From: Tanypteryx hageni
Taxonomy: Eukaryota > Arthropoda > Insecta > Odonata > Petaluridae
DNA: 64,000 nucleotides
Reading direction: 5' to 3'
Assembly (NCBI GenBank): GCA_028673005.1
Contig: CM054115.1
Span: 496,001-560,000, forward strand
The translations under genes and the position numbers were made by a program. Positions 1 through 11,138 of this stretch are shown one piece after another (within the stretch, counting starts at the first letter, position 1; each line of letters starts with the position of its first letter). Below the pieces are notes generated by a model, which saw only the letters and a program-made list of their open reading frames with translations, searched no databases and was not told where the DNA came from.

Positions 1-1153
1 GCTCCAAAAAGGTGTTCTAATGCTCGTTTTACAGGCCACCCAATGCTGGTGTAGATCGTATTTTGAATCTCGAGAAGCAACTATCAAAGCTTAGGTTGAT
101 TAAGCAAGACAGAATCACTATAATCGGTGGAGATTTACCCTCAATTGATTGGGAAAACCTATGTTTCGAATCTAGAGGTAAAGAACGCGAATCCTGTGAG
201 GCAATAATCGAAACATTCTGCGAGCACTCTCTTCTACAATTCGTGAGAAAGCCAACGCGATCGAGAAACATATTAGATTTATTAGCAACTAACGTCCCAG
301 AAAGAATAAACAAAGTCACCATTGAAGATGGGATAAGTGATCATCAGGCCGTATATGCAGAGTGTAAGTGGAAAATCGATAGGCACCCTAAACCTCAAAG
401 AAAGTTTTCTATATTTGCTAAGGCAAACTTTTCAAGTTTCAGGTCGCGCCTACGAAAAATACTACCTGGCTTCCGTGATATGACCGAACGATTAGGTGCT
501 GAGTCGTCATGGACACTATTCAAGGATATAATTCTAGAGGGTATCGATAAGTACATTCTAATTAAATTGAATGTCGACAATAAAGAGCCACGTTGGTACA
601 ATAAGCAAGTTAGGAGTGCGTTTAGGCGTCAGAGAATAAGCCACGCGAAAATAAAAAATATGCCGTCTACATCATCCGATGAATATAGAGCAACTAAAGT
701 TAAGACGCATAAGGAATCCTGCGCTAAAGCGAGAACTACTATGCGCGAGGCTTTTACTAACTTCCGGAATAAGGTATTAAATAATTATTTGAAGGAGGAC
801 CCTAAAGCTTTTGGTCCTATGTGAGAGAGGTCCAAGGTAGAGGCACTACCATGCCTTCCCTGCGTAATGACTCGGGTGCCGTTATTCATGATAGCGTAGA
901 GAAAGTCAACATTTTTTTACAGCATTTACAGCCGTCAAGGAACAATGTGGACATTTTGCATCCGCTATGAGGAACGACCTGATGGACAATATAGCATTTT
1001 CTGAGGTGGGAATACCAAGGCAGTTAAGTTCCGTCAGATCTAACAAGCCCCTGACAACGAGGAAATTTCTGCTCGTGTTTTCAAAGAATTAGCCGAAGAA
1101 ATAGCACGTCTTCTTCGGATAATATGCGAGTATCTCTTTCCCGTGGAGAGGTC
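1..1153 (+). pseudogene. CR1/L2-like LINE fragment: endonuclease C-terminal part and start of reverse transcriptase
   Basis: This is part of a non-LTR retrotransposon that begins upstream of the window. After a stop at 18-20 the frame stays open to 824. It shows FYRPPN, then GDLPSIDWE (a variant of the GDFN endonuclease motif) and ISDHQAVY (the terminal SDH motif), which together identify an exonuclease-endonuclease-phosphatase nicking domain. Past the stop at 822-824 the homology continues in shifted frames. Around 1055-1130 a broken RVFKELAEEIARLLRI-like stretch matches the region just before the palm of CR1/L2-type reverse transcriptases. The copy is therefore dead. It is cut off at 1153 by the (CAT)n tail of the next element. 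Clade assignment within CR1/L2/Jockey is inferred from motifs only. Confidence 0.75.
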
Positions 1154-2955
1154 CATCATCATCATCATCATGCTTCTGTCCGAAGACAGGTTTTAACTGA
1201 ATCGCTGCCTCCATTTCTCTCTCTCCCAAGAAGCCTCTTTTATACCTCTATAAGTAGTATATCCCTGCTTTATATTATCTAATATTCCTATTCTTTTTCT
1301 CCCTCTTCCTCTTTTTCCACTAATTTTTCCTTCTAAGATCGTCCTTTGTAAACACTGTCTTCTCAATATGTGCCCTATCCAATTTGCTTTTCTTTTCCTG
1401 ATTGTTTTTATTAGCATCCTATCTTCTCCCACCATTTCTAATACTTCTTCGTTTCTCTTCCTCTCTGTCCATTTCACTTTCATCATTCTTCTCCATACCC
1501 ACATCTCAAAACTTTCTAAATATTTTTCCTCCTTTCTCCTTATCGTCCACGTCTCTGCACCATAAAGAGCTATGCTCCATATGTAGCATTTTGCTAATTT
1601 CTTCCTTGTTTCTAGATTTATTTTCTTGCTTGTGAGAAGCTCCTTCTTCTCGTTAAATGCTGCTTTTGCCATTGCAATCCTACTTCTGATGTCCTGTGTA
1701 CTACTTCCATCCTGTGCTAAAATACTGCCGAGATATTTGAAACTACTTACTTGTTCCAATTTTTGGCCATTTACCATTATATTTAATTCTTTATGTTCCT
1801 TTGAAACCACCATGACTTTCGTTTTTTCTGTATTGATCTTCATTCCATATTGTTGGCCAACCTCAGCTAGTCTGTCTGTCATCCTCTGAAGCTCTTTCTC
1901 GCCTTCTGCTATTAAGCCCTGATCATCTGCGTATTTAATGGTGGTAATACTTTCACCTCCTATCTTAAATCCTTTCTCTTCCATCAACGCTTCTTCTGTT
2001 ATTGTTTCTGCATACATATTAAATATCGCTGGTGAAATAGGACAACCCTGCCTCACTCCCCTCCCTATTGAAGTACTTTCTGTTTCTTCTCCTTCAACCC
2101 TGACTCTAATCTTTTGATCAAAGTAAAGGTTTTTAAGCAGTCTTTTATCTTTCCAATCTATTCCTATTTTGTTTAAAATACCCAGCATCTTATCCCATTT
2201 CACTCGGTCAAAAGCTTTCTCCCAATCTACAAAACAAAAATACATATCTTTATTGACTTCTAGCGCTCTTTCTATCATGATCCTCATACATCCTATAGCA
2301 TCTCTAGTCCCCCTTCCTCTTCTAAAACCAAACTGATTATCTTGCAGCTCCTTTTCTATTTTACATTCAATTCTTTTGGTTATTATTCTGGTTAGAACTT
2401 TAGCTGTATGAGAAATTAAACTAATAGTTCTGTAATCCTTACAACATTTTGCATTGTTCTTTTTCTCCAGTGGTACCATCACAACATCTAAAAAATCTTC
2501 AGGCCATACGCCAGTATCATATACTTGGTTAAAAAATTTTGTGAGTTGCTTAACTGCTTTAGACCCCAAAACCTTAAGAACGTCCACGGGTATATCATCA
2601 CTCCCAACTGCCTTTCTTCTTTTCATGTCATCAATTGCTCTTTTAACTTCAGACTCGAGAATACTTGGTCCTAGCTGATCTTCTTCTACATCCTCTTCTT
2701 CATTTAATTCAATATTTCTTGGCTTTCCTTCTTTGTCATACAGAACCTCAATGTATTCTTTCCAGACATTCTTTACATTGTCTGGCTCCGATACTATTTT
2801 ACCACTTTTGTTCATGATTCCTTTACGTCCTATCTTTCTTGCTTTTTTCTTGAATAGTTCCCTTGCTTTGCTATACATGAGGTCTGTTCTACAAATTCTT
2901 TCACATTCGACAATCTCCTCGCATTTCTCATTTATCCACTGTTCTCTGGCAAATT
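1154..2955 (-). pseudogene. RTE-clade LINE, 5'-truncated reverse transcriptase (copy R1)
   Basis: A single minus-strand reading frame runs from about 2955 to 1193 and encodes a near-complete reverse transcriptase. Visible blocks, in order, are FGFRRGRGTRDAIG, CFVDWEKAFDRVKW, GVRQGCPISPAIFN, the catalytic IKYADDQGLIAE, FKYLGSIL and the C-terminal LYGAETWTIRR and WIGHILRR segments. The endonuclease domain is missing, which fits 5' truncation during target-primed insertion. The end just after the coding region is a short (CAT)n tract on the plus strand at 1154-1171, i.e. (ATG)n in element orientation. Short 3' UTRs with simple repeats are typical of RTE elements. The frame is uninterrupted, so the insertion looks young, but without an endonuclease it cannot move itself. 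It sits inside the CR1/L2-like fragment to its left. Confidence 0.85.
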
Positions 2956-3329
2956 AAACGTTTAACATGAGATATTTCGAAGTGTAGGTGAGAATAATGA
3001 ACAGAATAAGAAATTTCATAGTTTTTCTTTAAAATGGGCTAGATCTGAAGATCATAGATGAATTATTTCTAATTTAGAACTCAAAATGAATAAAAGCCTG
3101 CAAGTCTAAAAGTATATTTTTACGTGTTATCAAATGGGAAATGGAATTGCCTACCTTGGTGTCAAACCTAGGACTTTTTTCGAGATTTATTTTCGTCCTC
3201 ATCTTACAATATGTGAATCGAACATTCCTGCCAAATATCAAATATGAATCTCGTTCCATTATCGAGTTATTCGCATTTATATAGCGTGACAGAGGGAGCC
3301 ACGAAGGGACAGAAGTAGCCTTTTATTAT

Positions 3330-3630
3330 TGTTATATAGTAATTGCCCGGCAAATATGACGGGTATGCGTGAATTAAGTATTCAGCAAAAATGAAATTGA
3401 AATAAAATATTAATGAAACTAACTTTTGTATGCACTGAAAAGTTGTCAATGGATATAAAACTCACAAAATTGAGTATTCCAGAGAGTAAAAATAGTTTTG
3501 GACTATAGAAATTTTAGTACAAAGAAATACATTAAGCTATAGAATTCTTATATTTCCAAAACTGTTTTTATTTTATGGAACATTTAATTTTGTCTCTCTC
3601 TCTCTCTCTCTCGTTCTTTCTTTCTAGTAT
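3330..3630 (+). repeat. Dispersed repeat A, copy 1
   Basis: This is the first of three related copies. Shared landmarks are GCAAATATGACGGGTATGCG near the start, a long AT-rich middle with CAGAGAGTAAAAATA, then TTTATGGAACATTTAAT and a (TC)n end. The other copies are at 16450-17060 (plus strand, interrupted by an insertion) and 40300-40570 (minus strand). No reading frame, terminal inverted repeat or tail was recognised, so the element class is unknown. Confidence 0.7.
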
Positions 3631-4224
3631 CAAATCATTATAAGATTATCCCAAATATATTTCATATCGTTTTGAAAAATCGGTAAAATTTGCTATGATC
3701 TGGTTTAGATTTCATGCACAATCAAATCAGTGTTTTCGAAAGATATTTTTGTTATATCGTTTAAAAATTACTATCAGTGAGACCAAATTCTTGTCCAAAT
3801 ATTTGTTGAAAATAAGAGTAAAATCGAAATAATGAGCTATAATATACGAAGAATCTACAGAAATTAACTTGAAATATTTGAGCGAATCATAAATTATTTC
3901 ACAACGTATAGAATTTGACTTAATGTTGGAATTGTTTTACTCTTACGCGTAAAAACAGGATAAAATGTTAATGAACAGTCAATTTTCCACCAAAGGAAAA
4001 ATGTGTAGTAACTTACCGTGAACTAAATACTTACACGAACTGCAATGAGTTTTAACTACATTTTAAGAGCTCATTTTTATTTTATTTATTCTATTTTAGT
4101 AGTTTTGAAATTTTTCACAAAAATAGGATTTATTTAAAGAAATGTAAATAAAAGCCATAGAATGTTATTTTTTCAATTGTATATTTATTATAAAGAGGGA
4201 TAATTTAAACTAATTTTTCTTTTC

Positions 4225-4410
4225 TTAATTGTTGGAGATTCGGGGCTATATCCAATATGGGAAGGCTACGGTTTGAATTTATTTCTGTTCTTTGTCAAGT
4301 CTTGAAATTTTTCTCACAGTTCCTTAAAATATTCATTATCGTTTAACCTATTTGGAATTTGTAGAAATATAACAAGTATGGAGAAAGTCATGTGGCGGCC
4401 ACATCAGATT
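4225..4410 (+). repeat. Dispersed repeat B, copy 1
   Basis: The segment with GGCTATATCCAATATGGGAA, TTTATTTCTGTTCTTTG and TTTAACCTATTTGGAATTT recurs in reverse complement at about 63490-63670. The copies are clearly related over roughly 180 bp. Class unknown; no coding capacity seen. Confidence 0.65.
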
Positions 4411-5358
4411 ATTTTATGTTGTTATACGGAATATATCCTGTCTTTAGAGCCACGTTTGTAATTGGCGCAAATGTGAAAATGTCAGATTTCCATCTTTAAT
4501 AACTTCGGAGATATGAATATTGCAATGGTACCAATACGACATTTTGTATTTTTCAAAACTGAACATGATGAGTATCAAAGGACTGAAATCTACATTTTCA
4601 AAGTTTCAGCCATCTAATGTTTACGCTGTCGTAGCAATGTCAAATTTAAGCAAGTACGAAGACAGTATGATGCCAAATTATAACTGGAAGTGATTTTCAT
4701 TAAACGCTCAAAAATTGTGGCAGGAATATGGAATATTTTGATTCACCGTTTGATTTTCAGATCCATCGCAATTAATCAAAAAACCGAAATATAATTTGAA
4801 ACATATCTGAACTGTGTCAAGTAGCTGTAATGTCATCTTTCTGCTTGCGTTAATTACTTCGTCGTAAATTATCCATTTCTTTTGAATTACTATTGTTTAG
4901 TGTTCTAAGTGAAAATAATCTTATTCACTTTCATTTATTAATCATGTATAATAAATTTTCCTGCATGGAATTGCCAGAAAATTTACATAGTTGAAATTTC
5001 TGATTTTCCTTGGAAAGAATAAAAAAATATTAAAGAATTTGTCTAGGTTGAAATTTCGTTAAGATAATCTAGTTGTATTTTCTTAAAAGGTGGCTAGTCC
5101 TTAGAAAAAATGTATTTGGCGATATATTTTGGTGAAAATTTCAAATGTTTAAAGTGTGGCTTATTAAACCCTCCACCCTCTGATTCCATTCCCTGCAGGT
5201 AAGAAAGGCTCGACTGGCCGAGAGCAACAGTCCGAACAACATACCAGACAGAAACTTATCTGTCCGGACCTCCTTCCAGCACTGCAGCGACTCAACCTGG
5301 CTTGGACCATGTTTGGTACCCCTGCCCAGTAGAGAAACCTCTCTCTCAAGGCTGCAAA

Positions 5359-7410
5359 ATGATGTCAATAGCTTCCGAGAATGCGGAGCATTATGTGGCT
5401 GGAGGAGGTAAGGTGTCTGGACAAGGGTACACCTTCCATCTCGAATTGTCCATGCTTACAATGCTTAGGTCCCTGAGGCTGTACGATTCATTCAGCCTAG
5501 GGATGGAAGTGGATAAAGCGGGAAAGTTCGATGATCTTGTGCTAAAGTACCTGGACAAGGAAACAGGAAAGTGGCTCTATCGACTGATCCAGTTAAAGTA
5601 CAAGGGCGACACCAGAAAACTTGTAACACTATCAGCGTTCTTATCCAAAAGCAAGGGTGCTGACTTCGGCCTACTGACCTACATTCATTCTTATAGAAAG
5701 ATTAAGGTAGATCTGGTTGAGTCCAATGAGGTTATTAAAGACTTGATCCTCTTCCCGAATGGGTTATACAAAGAATCAGATAGATTTCAAAGCGATGACG
5801 GCAAAATATTCCATATGAAGGGAGTGTTAAATGAAAATAAGCATAAAGATGCATTGTTCGACACAAATCTTTACGATTTCTGCCCGGAATTTAATGAGAG
5901 GCATCAATGGGCAAACCATTTGTTGGAAAACAAAGATGACGTACCCGAAGAAGTGAAGGAAGACTTAAAGGACTATTTGCAGAAGTTGGCTTTTGCCTTT
6001 AAACAGCCTGGTTTAGGCGAGATAAAGCAATTAGTCCTCTCCGAACTGAAGAATTTCCAATTCATTTCCGATTCCGAGGCCGCATACACAGTACTTTACA
6101 CCTATTTGAACACGTGGTTGAGGGATCCAAAAGGAGTATATCTGGAATGCAAAGACTGTGAGAAATTCATCAATGACCTCAGGATGAGATATGGGAGGAT
6201 GACTTTCTCTTTCGAGCATTCAGTTTCCAATTTCGTCGGAAGGGTGAGAGAAATGGGTGAATTGGAGGAAGCGCTTCAGTTTGGAGGGAGGAGAGCTGTG
6301 ATCACCGGCCTTGGCGGTATAGGGAAGTCACAACTCGCAAAGAAGTACATCCAGGAACACCCGGGAAAATTTGACTGCATATTGTGGATTGTTGGCGACA
6401 CTGAAGAGGGTCTGATAAATTCATTCAGGAGATTAGCTTCGGAAAAGTTAAATGTCAAAGGCGATGGAGAAGATGGGAAGCAGAAACAACTTGAATCCAT
6501 TTTGGAAGAAGTTTATGTACAGTTGGACCATAGAAATACGGTGATTGTATTTGACAACGTCAATAAATTGGAGGAAGGTGACTATTTGAACAAGTTCTTG
6601 CCGAAAGCAACATCCAATCTTATTTTAATAATGACTTATAGATTCACGTCATGGGGGAGTATCAGAGTTGTTGAGCTTAAAGAATTGTTAGAAGAAGATG
6701 CAATGCATTTGATTGCAGAGTCTCTGGGGGATCATCTTGCAGCAGATGAGAAACAAGTGAAGGCTCTAGCTAAGGAGCTGCAAAATTACCCTCTAGCTCT
6801 GCAACAAAGCATTGCCTATATAAAAAACATGCATGAGGAAAAAAAGAAACGTTGTGAAACATTCAACATTCAATCCTACATCGATCTTTTCCAAAAAAAA
6901 TGCAAATCATTGATTGCGCACAAAGTTGATTGTTACGAGCTGACAACTCAAAGAACCTGGGACATGACATTGGAAGTCATTGGAAAGAGTAACAATGGGA
7001 ATATTGCTCACAAGAGCTTAAATCTAATATCCTACTTCCCATCAGATAAAATAGATTGGAGAGAAATCACTAAATGCTACAGCAACATAAGTGATGACCT
7101 GATCTGGTCAGGACTTTGCCTGTTGTGTTCATTCTCGATGATAACCATTGCTGATGGTAAAATATCACTCCATCGATTAGTACAAAAGATCACTAGGTTG
7201 AGATTATCCGAGGAGGAGGAGAGAACAACACTGGATTTAGCTTTGGCTATCTTTAAAGAATTGGACATAGAGAACACAACGTCATTGTGGAAGTATGCAA
7301 ACAAATATGAGGAACTCGTAATGAAATATTCAAATTTGCCAAAGGCTGTTATGAATATGCTGAATGAAAAATACAGGTACGAAGAATGCCATAAATTCTC
7401 ACTAAAATGA
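5359..7410 (+). pseudogene. NLR-like STAND ATPase: nuclease-like N-terminus plus NB-ARC (5' part of a broken gene)
   Basis: This open frame of 683 codons starts at the first ATG (5359). The frame is open 57 bases further upstream but has only a TTG there. Residues 1-100 contain an arthropod-type N-terminal domain with GQGYTFHLELSML, then GKFDDLVL and IQLKYK. The spacing D58/59...Q78-x-K80 fits a PD-(D/E)xK-type nuclease core with a QxK variant; this is inferred, not proven. NB-ARC motifs follow: Walker A GLGGIGKSQLAKKY (about 317), Walker B-like VIVFDNVN (395), NYPLAL (478, a GLPL-like motif) and LHRLVQ (604, the MHD-like position). The protein would be a signal-regulated ATPase of the STAND family. 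The frame ends at TGA 7408-7410, but homology resumes at once in another frame as TPR repeats. A one-base loss in the AAAA run at 7404-7407 would explain this. No introns are visible. Confidence 0.8.
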
Positions 7411-9142
7411 GGCAATTACAAGGTATTAATGAGGAGGATATACTAGAAGGAATGTTGGAATAATCAAGAGCAGCAAAAGAACTAGGACAATATAAAGATG
7501 CACTGAGTATGTATGAGAGTGTGTTAGAGAAGAGAAAGAAAATTCAAGGTGAAAACAATCCCAGCACACTTACAATAATGCAAAACATAGCACTTGTTTA
7601 TGTAGATCAGGGAAAATATAATGAAGCGCTGAGTATGTATGAGAATGTGTTGGAACAGAGAAAATATATTCTTAGTGGAAACAATCCTGACACACTTGCA
7701 ACAATGCACAACATAGCGCTTGTTTATAAAAATCAAGGGAAATATAATGAAGCATTGAGTATGTATGAGAATGTGTTGGAAATGAGAAAAACTATTCTTG
7801 GTGAAGACAATCCCAGCACACTTGCAACAATACACAACATAGCACTTGTATATAAAAATCAAGGAAAATATGATGAAGCACTGAGTAAGTTTGAATACAT
7901 TTTAGATAAAGAAATGAGCATTATTGGTGAAAATAATCCCAGCACACTTGCAACAATGTTCAACATAGCACTTGTATATAAAAATCAAGGAAAATATGAT
8001 GAAGCACTGAGTATGTTTGAATATATTTTAGATAAAGAAAAGAGCATAATTGGTGAAAATAATCCCAGCACACTTACAACAATGAATCAAATAGGAAGTA
8101 TTTATGAAGGGAAAATATAATAAAGCATTGAGTATGTATGGGACTGTGATGGAAAAGAGAAAATGTATTCTTGGTGAAGACAATCCCAGCACACTTGCAA
8201 CAATGCACAACATAGCACTTGTATATAAAAATCAAGGAAAATATGATGAAGCACTGAGTATGTTTCAAAACATTTTAGATAAAGAAATGAGCATTATTGG
8301 TGAAAATAATCCCAGCACACTTGCAACAATGAATCAAATAGGAAGTATTTATGAAGGGAAAATATAATAAAGCATTGAGTATGTATGGGACTGTGATGGA
8401 AAAGAGAAAATGTATTCTTGGTGAAGACAATCCCAGCACACTTGCAACAATGCACAACATAGCACTTGTATATAAAAATCAAGGAAAATATGATGAAGCA
8501 CTGGGTATGTTTCAAAACATTTTAGATAAAGAAATGAGCCTTATTGGTATAAATAATCCTAGTGCACTTACAACCATGCACAACATAGACCTTGTATATA
8601 AAAATCAAGGAAAATATGATAAAGCACTAAGTATGTATGAGAAAGTGTTGGAAAAGAGAAAAAACATTCTTGGTGAAGACAGTCCTGACACACTTACAAC
8701 AATGAATCAAATAGGAAGTATTTATGATGATCAGGGAAAATATAATGAAGCATTGAGTATGTATGCTAATGTGATGGAAAAGAGAAAAAACATTCTTGGT
8801 GAAGACAGTCCTGACACACTTACAACAATGAATCAAATAGGAAGTATTTATGAAGATCAGGGAAAATATAATAAAGCACTGAGTATGTATGAGAATGTGC
8901 TGGAGAAGAGAAAAAATATTCTTGGTGAAGACAATCCCAGAACACTTGCAACAATGCACAACATTGCATCTGTGTATTATCGCCAAGGGAAACATAAGGA
9001 AGCTCTATGTCTTTTTATAGATGTGTATGAAAGAAGAAAAAGTGTTTTAGGAGAGAATCACAAACAAACTATAAATACAAAACAATATTTGGAATCTCTA
9101 AATGACTGTAAAAAACGAAATTTATGCTGTAAATTATCGTAA
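7407..9142 (+). pseudogene. Thirteen-repeat TPR sensor array of the NLR-like gene, frameshifted
   Basis: This is the C-terminal part of the same ancestral protein. From 7407 the frame reads MRQLQGINEEDILEGMLE, a TAA stop at 7461-7463, then SRAAKELGQYKDALSMYE and on through tandem 42-residue units. Their consensus is YDEALSMYENVLEKRK followed by ILGEDNPSTLATMHNIALVY, which is the kinesin-light-chain class of tetratricopeptide repeat. I count 13 units. Three frames are used in turn: to about 8108, from 8109 to 8355, and from 8356 to the stop at 9140-9142. Each switch coincides with the same 5-bp deletion (GAAGGG where intact units have GAAGATCAGGG). In STAND proteins the repeat array usually senses the trigger. 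In this assembly the gene is a pseudogene with four lesions. Sequencing error is a weaker alternative, since two lesions are identical. Confidence 0.85.
8045..8540 (+). repeat. 247-bp tandem duplication inside the TPR array
   Basis: Positions 8109-8290 and 8356-8537 are almost base-for-base identical and lie 247 bp apart. That is two TPR units (252 bp) minus 5 bp. The missing 5 bp (ATCAG) is absent at both junctions, so the deletion came before the duplication. Confidence 0.9.
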
Positions 9143-9509
9143 AGTGTGTAGTTCACATATAAATTTTTAACTTCTAAAAATTTGTATTCATTCAAATCCT
9201 ATGGTGGAATTTTAGAAATTCATTTTAGTTACATATATTTACATGTCAAATCCAGTTTCATCAATTTGTTATCTGTGATTGTTTGACCTGTAATTTTCTC
9301 TCTATAAGATTGACATTTTTCCTCCAGCTTAATAGCTATGCTCCAGTAAAATTATTTTCTTACGCAATTATTGTATTTATATTTTGGCTGTTTTTTTGCT
9401 TGAAAATTCATCATTTCAAGTGTGCCAACTTGAGCGAGTTATGTTTTAAAGCTGTCATAAAATCGCCAATTGGATGTGACTTTTCTGTTGGAATGTTAGA
9501 AGTAAACAC
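9143..9509. other. Downstream flank of the NLR-like gene, nothing recognised
   Basis: AT-rich sequence. It may carry the former 3' UTR. No repeat or gene was identified. Confidence 0.4.
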
Positions 9510-9837
9510 ATTTACGATATGGCAAACTGGATGGCTGAATTAAAAGCCGAAATGTGTTTATTGAAAGACTCCACATCTTATACTCGCAGCCCAAAAATAG
9601 TAAAAGTGGTAATTATTCCAAGGTCATAGTGCATCAGTTTAATGTAAATAATATGGAAAATTCTCCTGAAGTGACCAAACTTCCGACTACTAATAGTTCC
9701 CAACCAAGTGTCCATGAATCTCCCTTGGAAAATAATCACCCAATTCTGAGCCCAAAATTTCGTGATAATGTGAATTTGTGCAAGAAATCATCAGGTCATA
9801 ATCCTCTTCAAGTTCTAGTGGCATTCCTTTGAATGAC

Positions 9838-10050
9838 AGCTCACCTGATACTGATGGCTTTTCCATGATTCGACACCATCTTATACTTGCTTATTTAGTT
9901 ATTGGTCAATATTGTGACATGCACAATGGTAATTTTTGTGGTGTACAGTGACATGCATGGCTACATATAAAACGTTTAACACATATATCTCAATAGCTCA
10001 CCTGATACTGATGGCTTTTCCATGATTCGACACCATCGTATACTTATATA

Positions 10051-10107
<57 letters not shown>

Positions 10108-10262
10108 TTTATATATATACTTTATATATATATACAAGTATATACTTATATACTTATATACGTATAGTTATTGGTCAATATTGTGACATGCACAATGGTA
10201 ATTTTTGTGGTGTACAGTGACATGCATGGCTACATATAAAACGTTTAACACATATATCTCAA
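9838..10262 (+). repeat. 157-bp tandem duplication, second copy expanded by a (TA)n tract
   Basis: Two blocks, starting AGCTCACCTGATACTGATGG at 9838 and 9995, repeat each other through TCAATATTGTGACATGCACA (9907 and 10174) to CACATATATCTCAAT. The second copy has about 110 bp of TA-rich microsatellite (roughly 10046-10160) inserted in the middle. Confidence 0.85.
10046..10160. repeat. (TA)n microsatellite with interspersed TATACTTA units
   Basis: A pure TA run covers 10050-10106, followed by degenerate TATACTT units. Confidence 0.95.
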
Positions 10263-11138
10263 TGTGATGACATTCTTAATTATATGAAAACAAAATTCAT
10301 AACCAAGGATATCTTTTGTGAAAAACTTTTCTCAGGTGATAAGAGTAGCTTTTTCAAAACTGGAGTGAACTTTTCCCTTATGAATGAGATTAGTAGGTAT
10401 GAAAATTGGCAAAGTGGGATGATTATCAACCGATTCCATTTTTCTAAAGTGCTAAATGATATCACGGTCAATGTACCAGTGCCACGTACTTCAAATGAAG
10501 ATACCAACCCAACCCCATCATTTAACATTGAAAAAACAGTCCCAACAGATCCTGTTCTATTGAGTGCACCATATGTGGACATATCTTCTGCTCTCCCACC
10601 TGCTCCTCCTGCTAACTCCTCCAGCGGTTTCAATACCGAAGGTAAAGCCGGAGTCATCAAACCTTAACTCAAGTGACTGTTAAGTGATTTTATAGAAAAA
10701 CCTAAAAATTCTGCATTTAAACATCCAATGCATTAGGAATAAAGTTGATCAACTGGAAATATTCTTATCTGAAACCAACCCAGACATTGTGTGTATGACT
10801 GAACAATGGCTGAAAGACAGTGAAGTTTGTCTATAAAATTATCCTCCTTATGGAGTTGTCACTTCCTTCTGCAGAAATGTGTCTAAAAATGGTGGTGTAT
10901 TAACATTATTTAGAAATGGACTGTAGCCTGGCAAGTTAAAAACTGCCAGCAATCATTGTGTAGAATTAGATATTGAATGCTGTTTCACAGATTTAGTAAT
11001 TGGTAATTGCCATATCGACTCCTGTTTGTAACGATTGCCTAATGGTAACTTTAGTGTTTTAAAGATAATTTGACAGATGCCCTTCATATAACTTCTAGGC
11101 ACTCCAAATGTATTATTGCATGTGGGGGACTTTAATAA

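Larger units (their letters stand above)
2956..5198. other. AT-rich intergenic DNA with two dispersed repeats and no convincing gene
   Basis: No reading frame here has recognisable protein features. The stretch contains a (TC)n run at 3594-3613 and copies of two dispersed repeats, listed separately. The last bases before the NLR-like gene, around 5182-5200, read as a pyrimidine-rich tract ending in CCCTGCAG, a plausible 3' splice site. A 5' untranslated exon further upstream is therefore possible but unproven. Confidence 0.5.
9510..11138 (+). pseudogene. LINE 5' fragment: ORF1 remnant and endonuclease start
   Basis: Several short frames on the plus strand belong to one decayed non-LTR element. 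A possible ORF1 start lies near 9515 (MANWMAELKAEMCLLKD). An ORF1 tail rich in S, P and T runs from 10284 to 10663. From about 10715 the sequence reads NIQCIRNKVDQLEIFLSE, then NPDIVCMTEQWLKDSE, the hallmark first half of a CR1/Jockey-type endonuclease. Multiple stops follow, and GDFN appears at 11127-11138. The sequence breaks there because a second LINE tail on the opposite strand begins. The ORF1 assignment is weaker than the endonuclease one. Confidence 0.65.

Noticed and set aside
1368..2957. Plus-strand frames rich in Ser/Phe/Leu
   Set aside because: Antisense shadows of the RTE reverse transcriptase; the same applies to 41890-43176.
7410..7475. Tiny intron that could join the STAND and TPR frames
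   Set aside because: A GT (7423) and an AG (7470) exist, but the TGA at 7408 lies before the donor, so splicing would not remove it.
7524..8995. Minus-strand frames repeating CYVVHCCKCAGI-like text
   Set aside because: Antisense shadows of the TPR array; the apparent cysteine repeats are the complement of the TPR codons.
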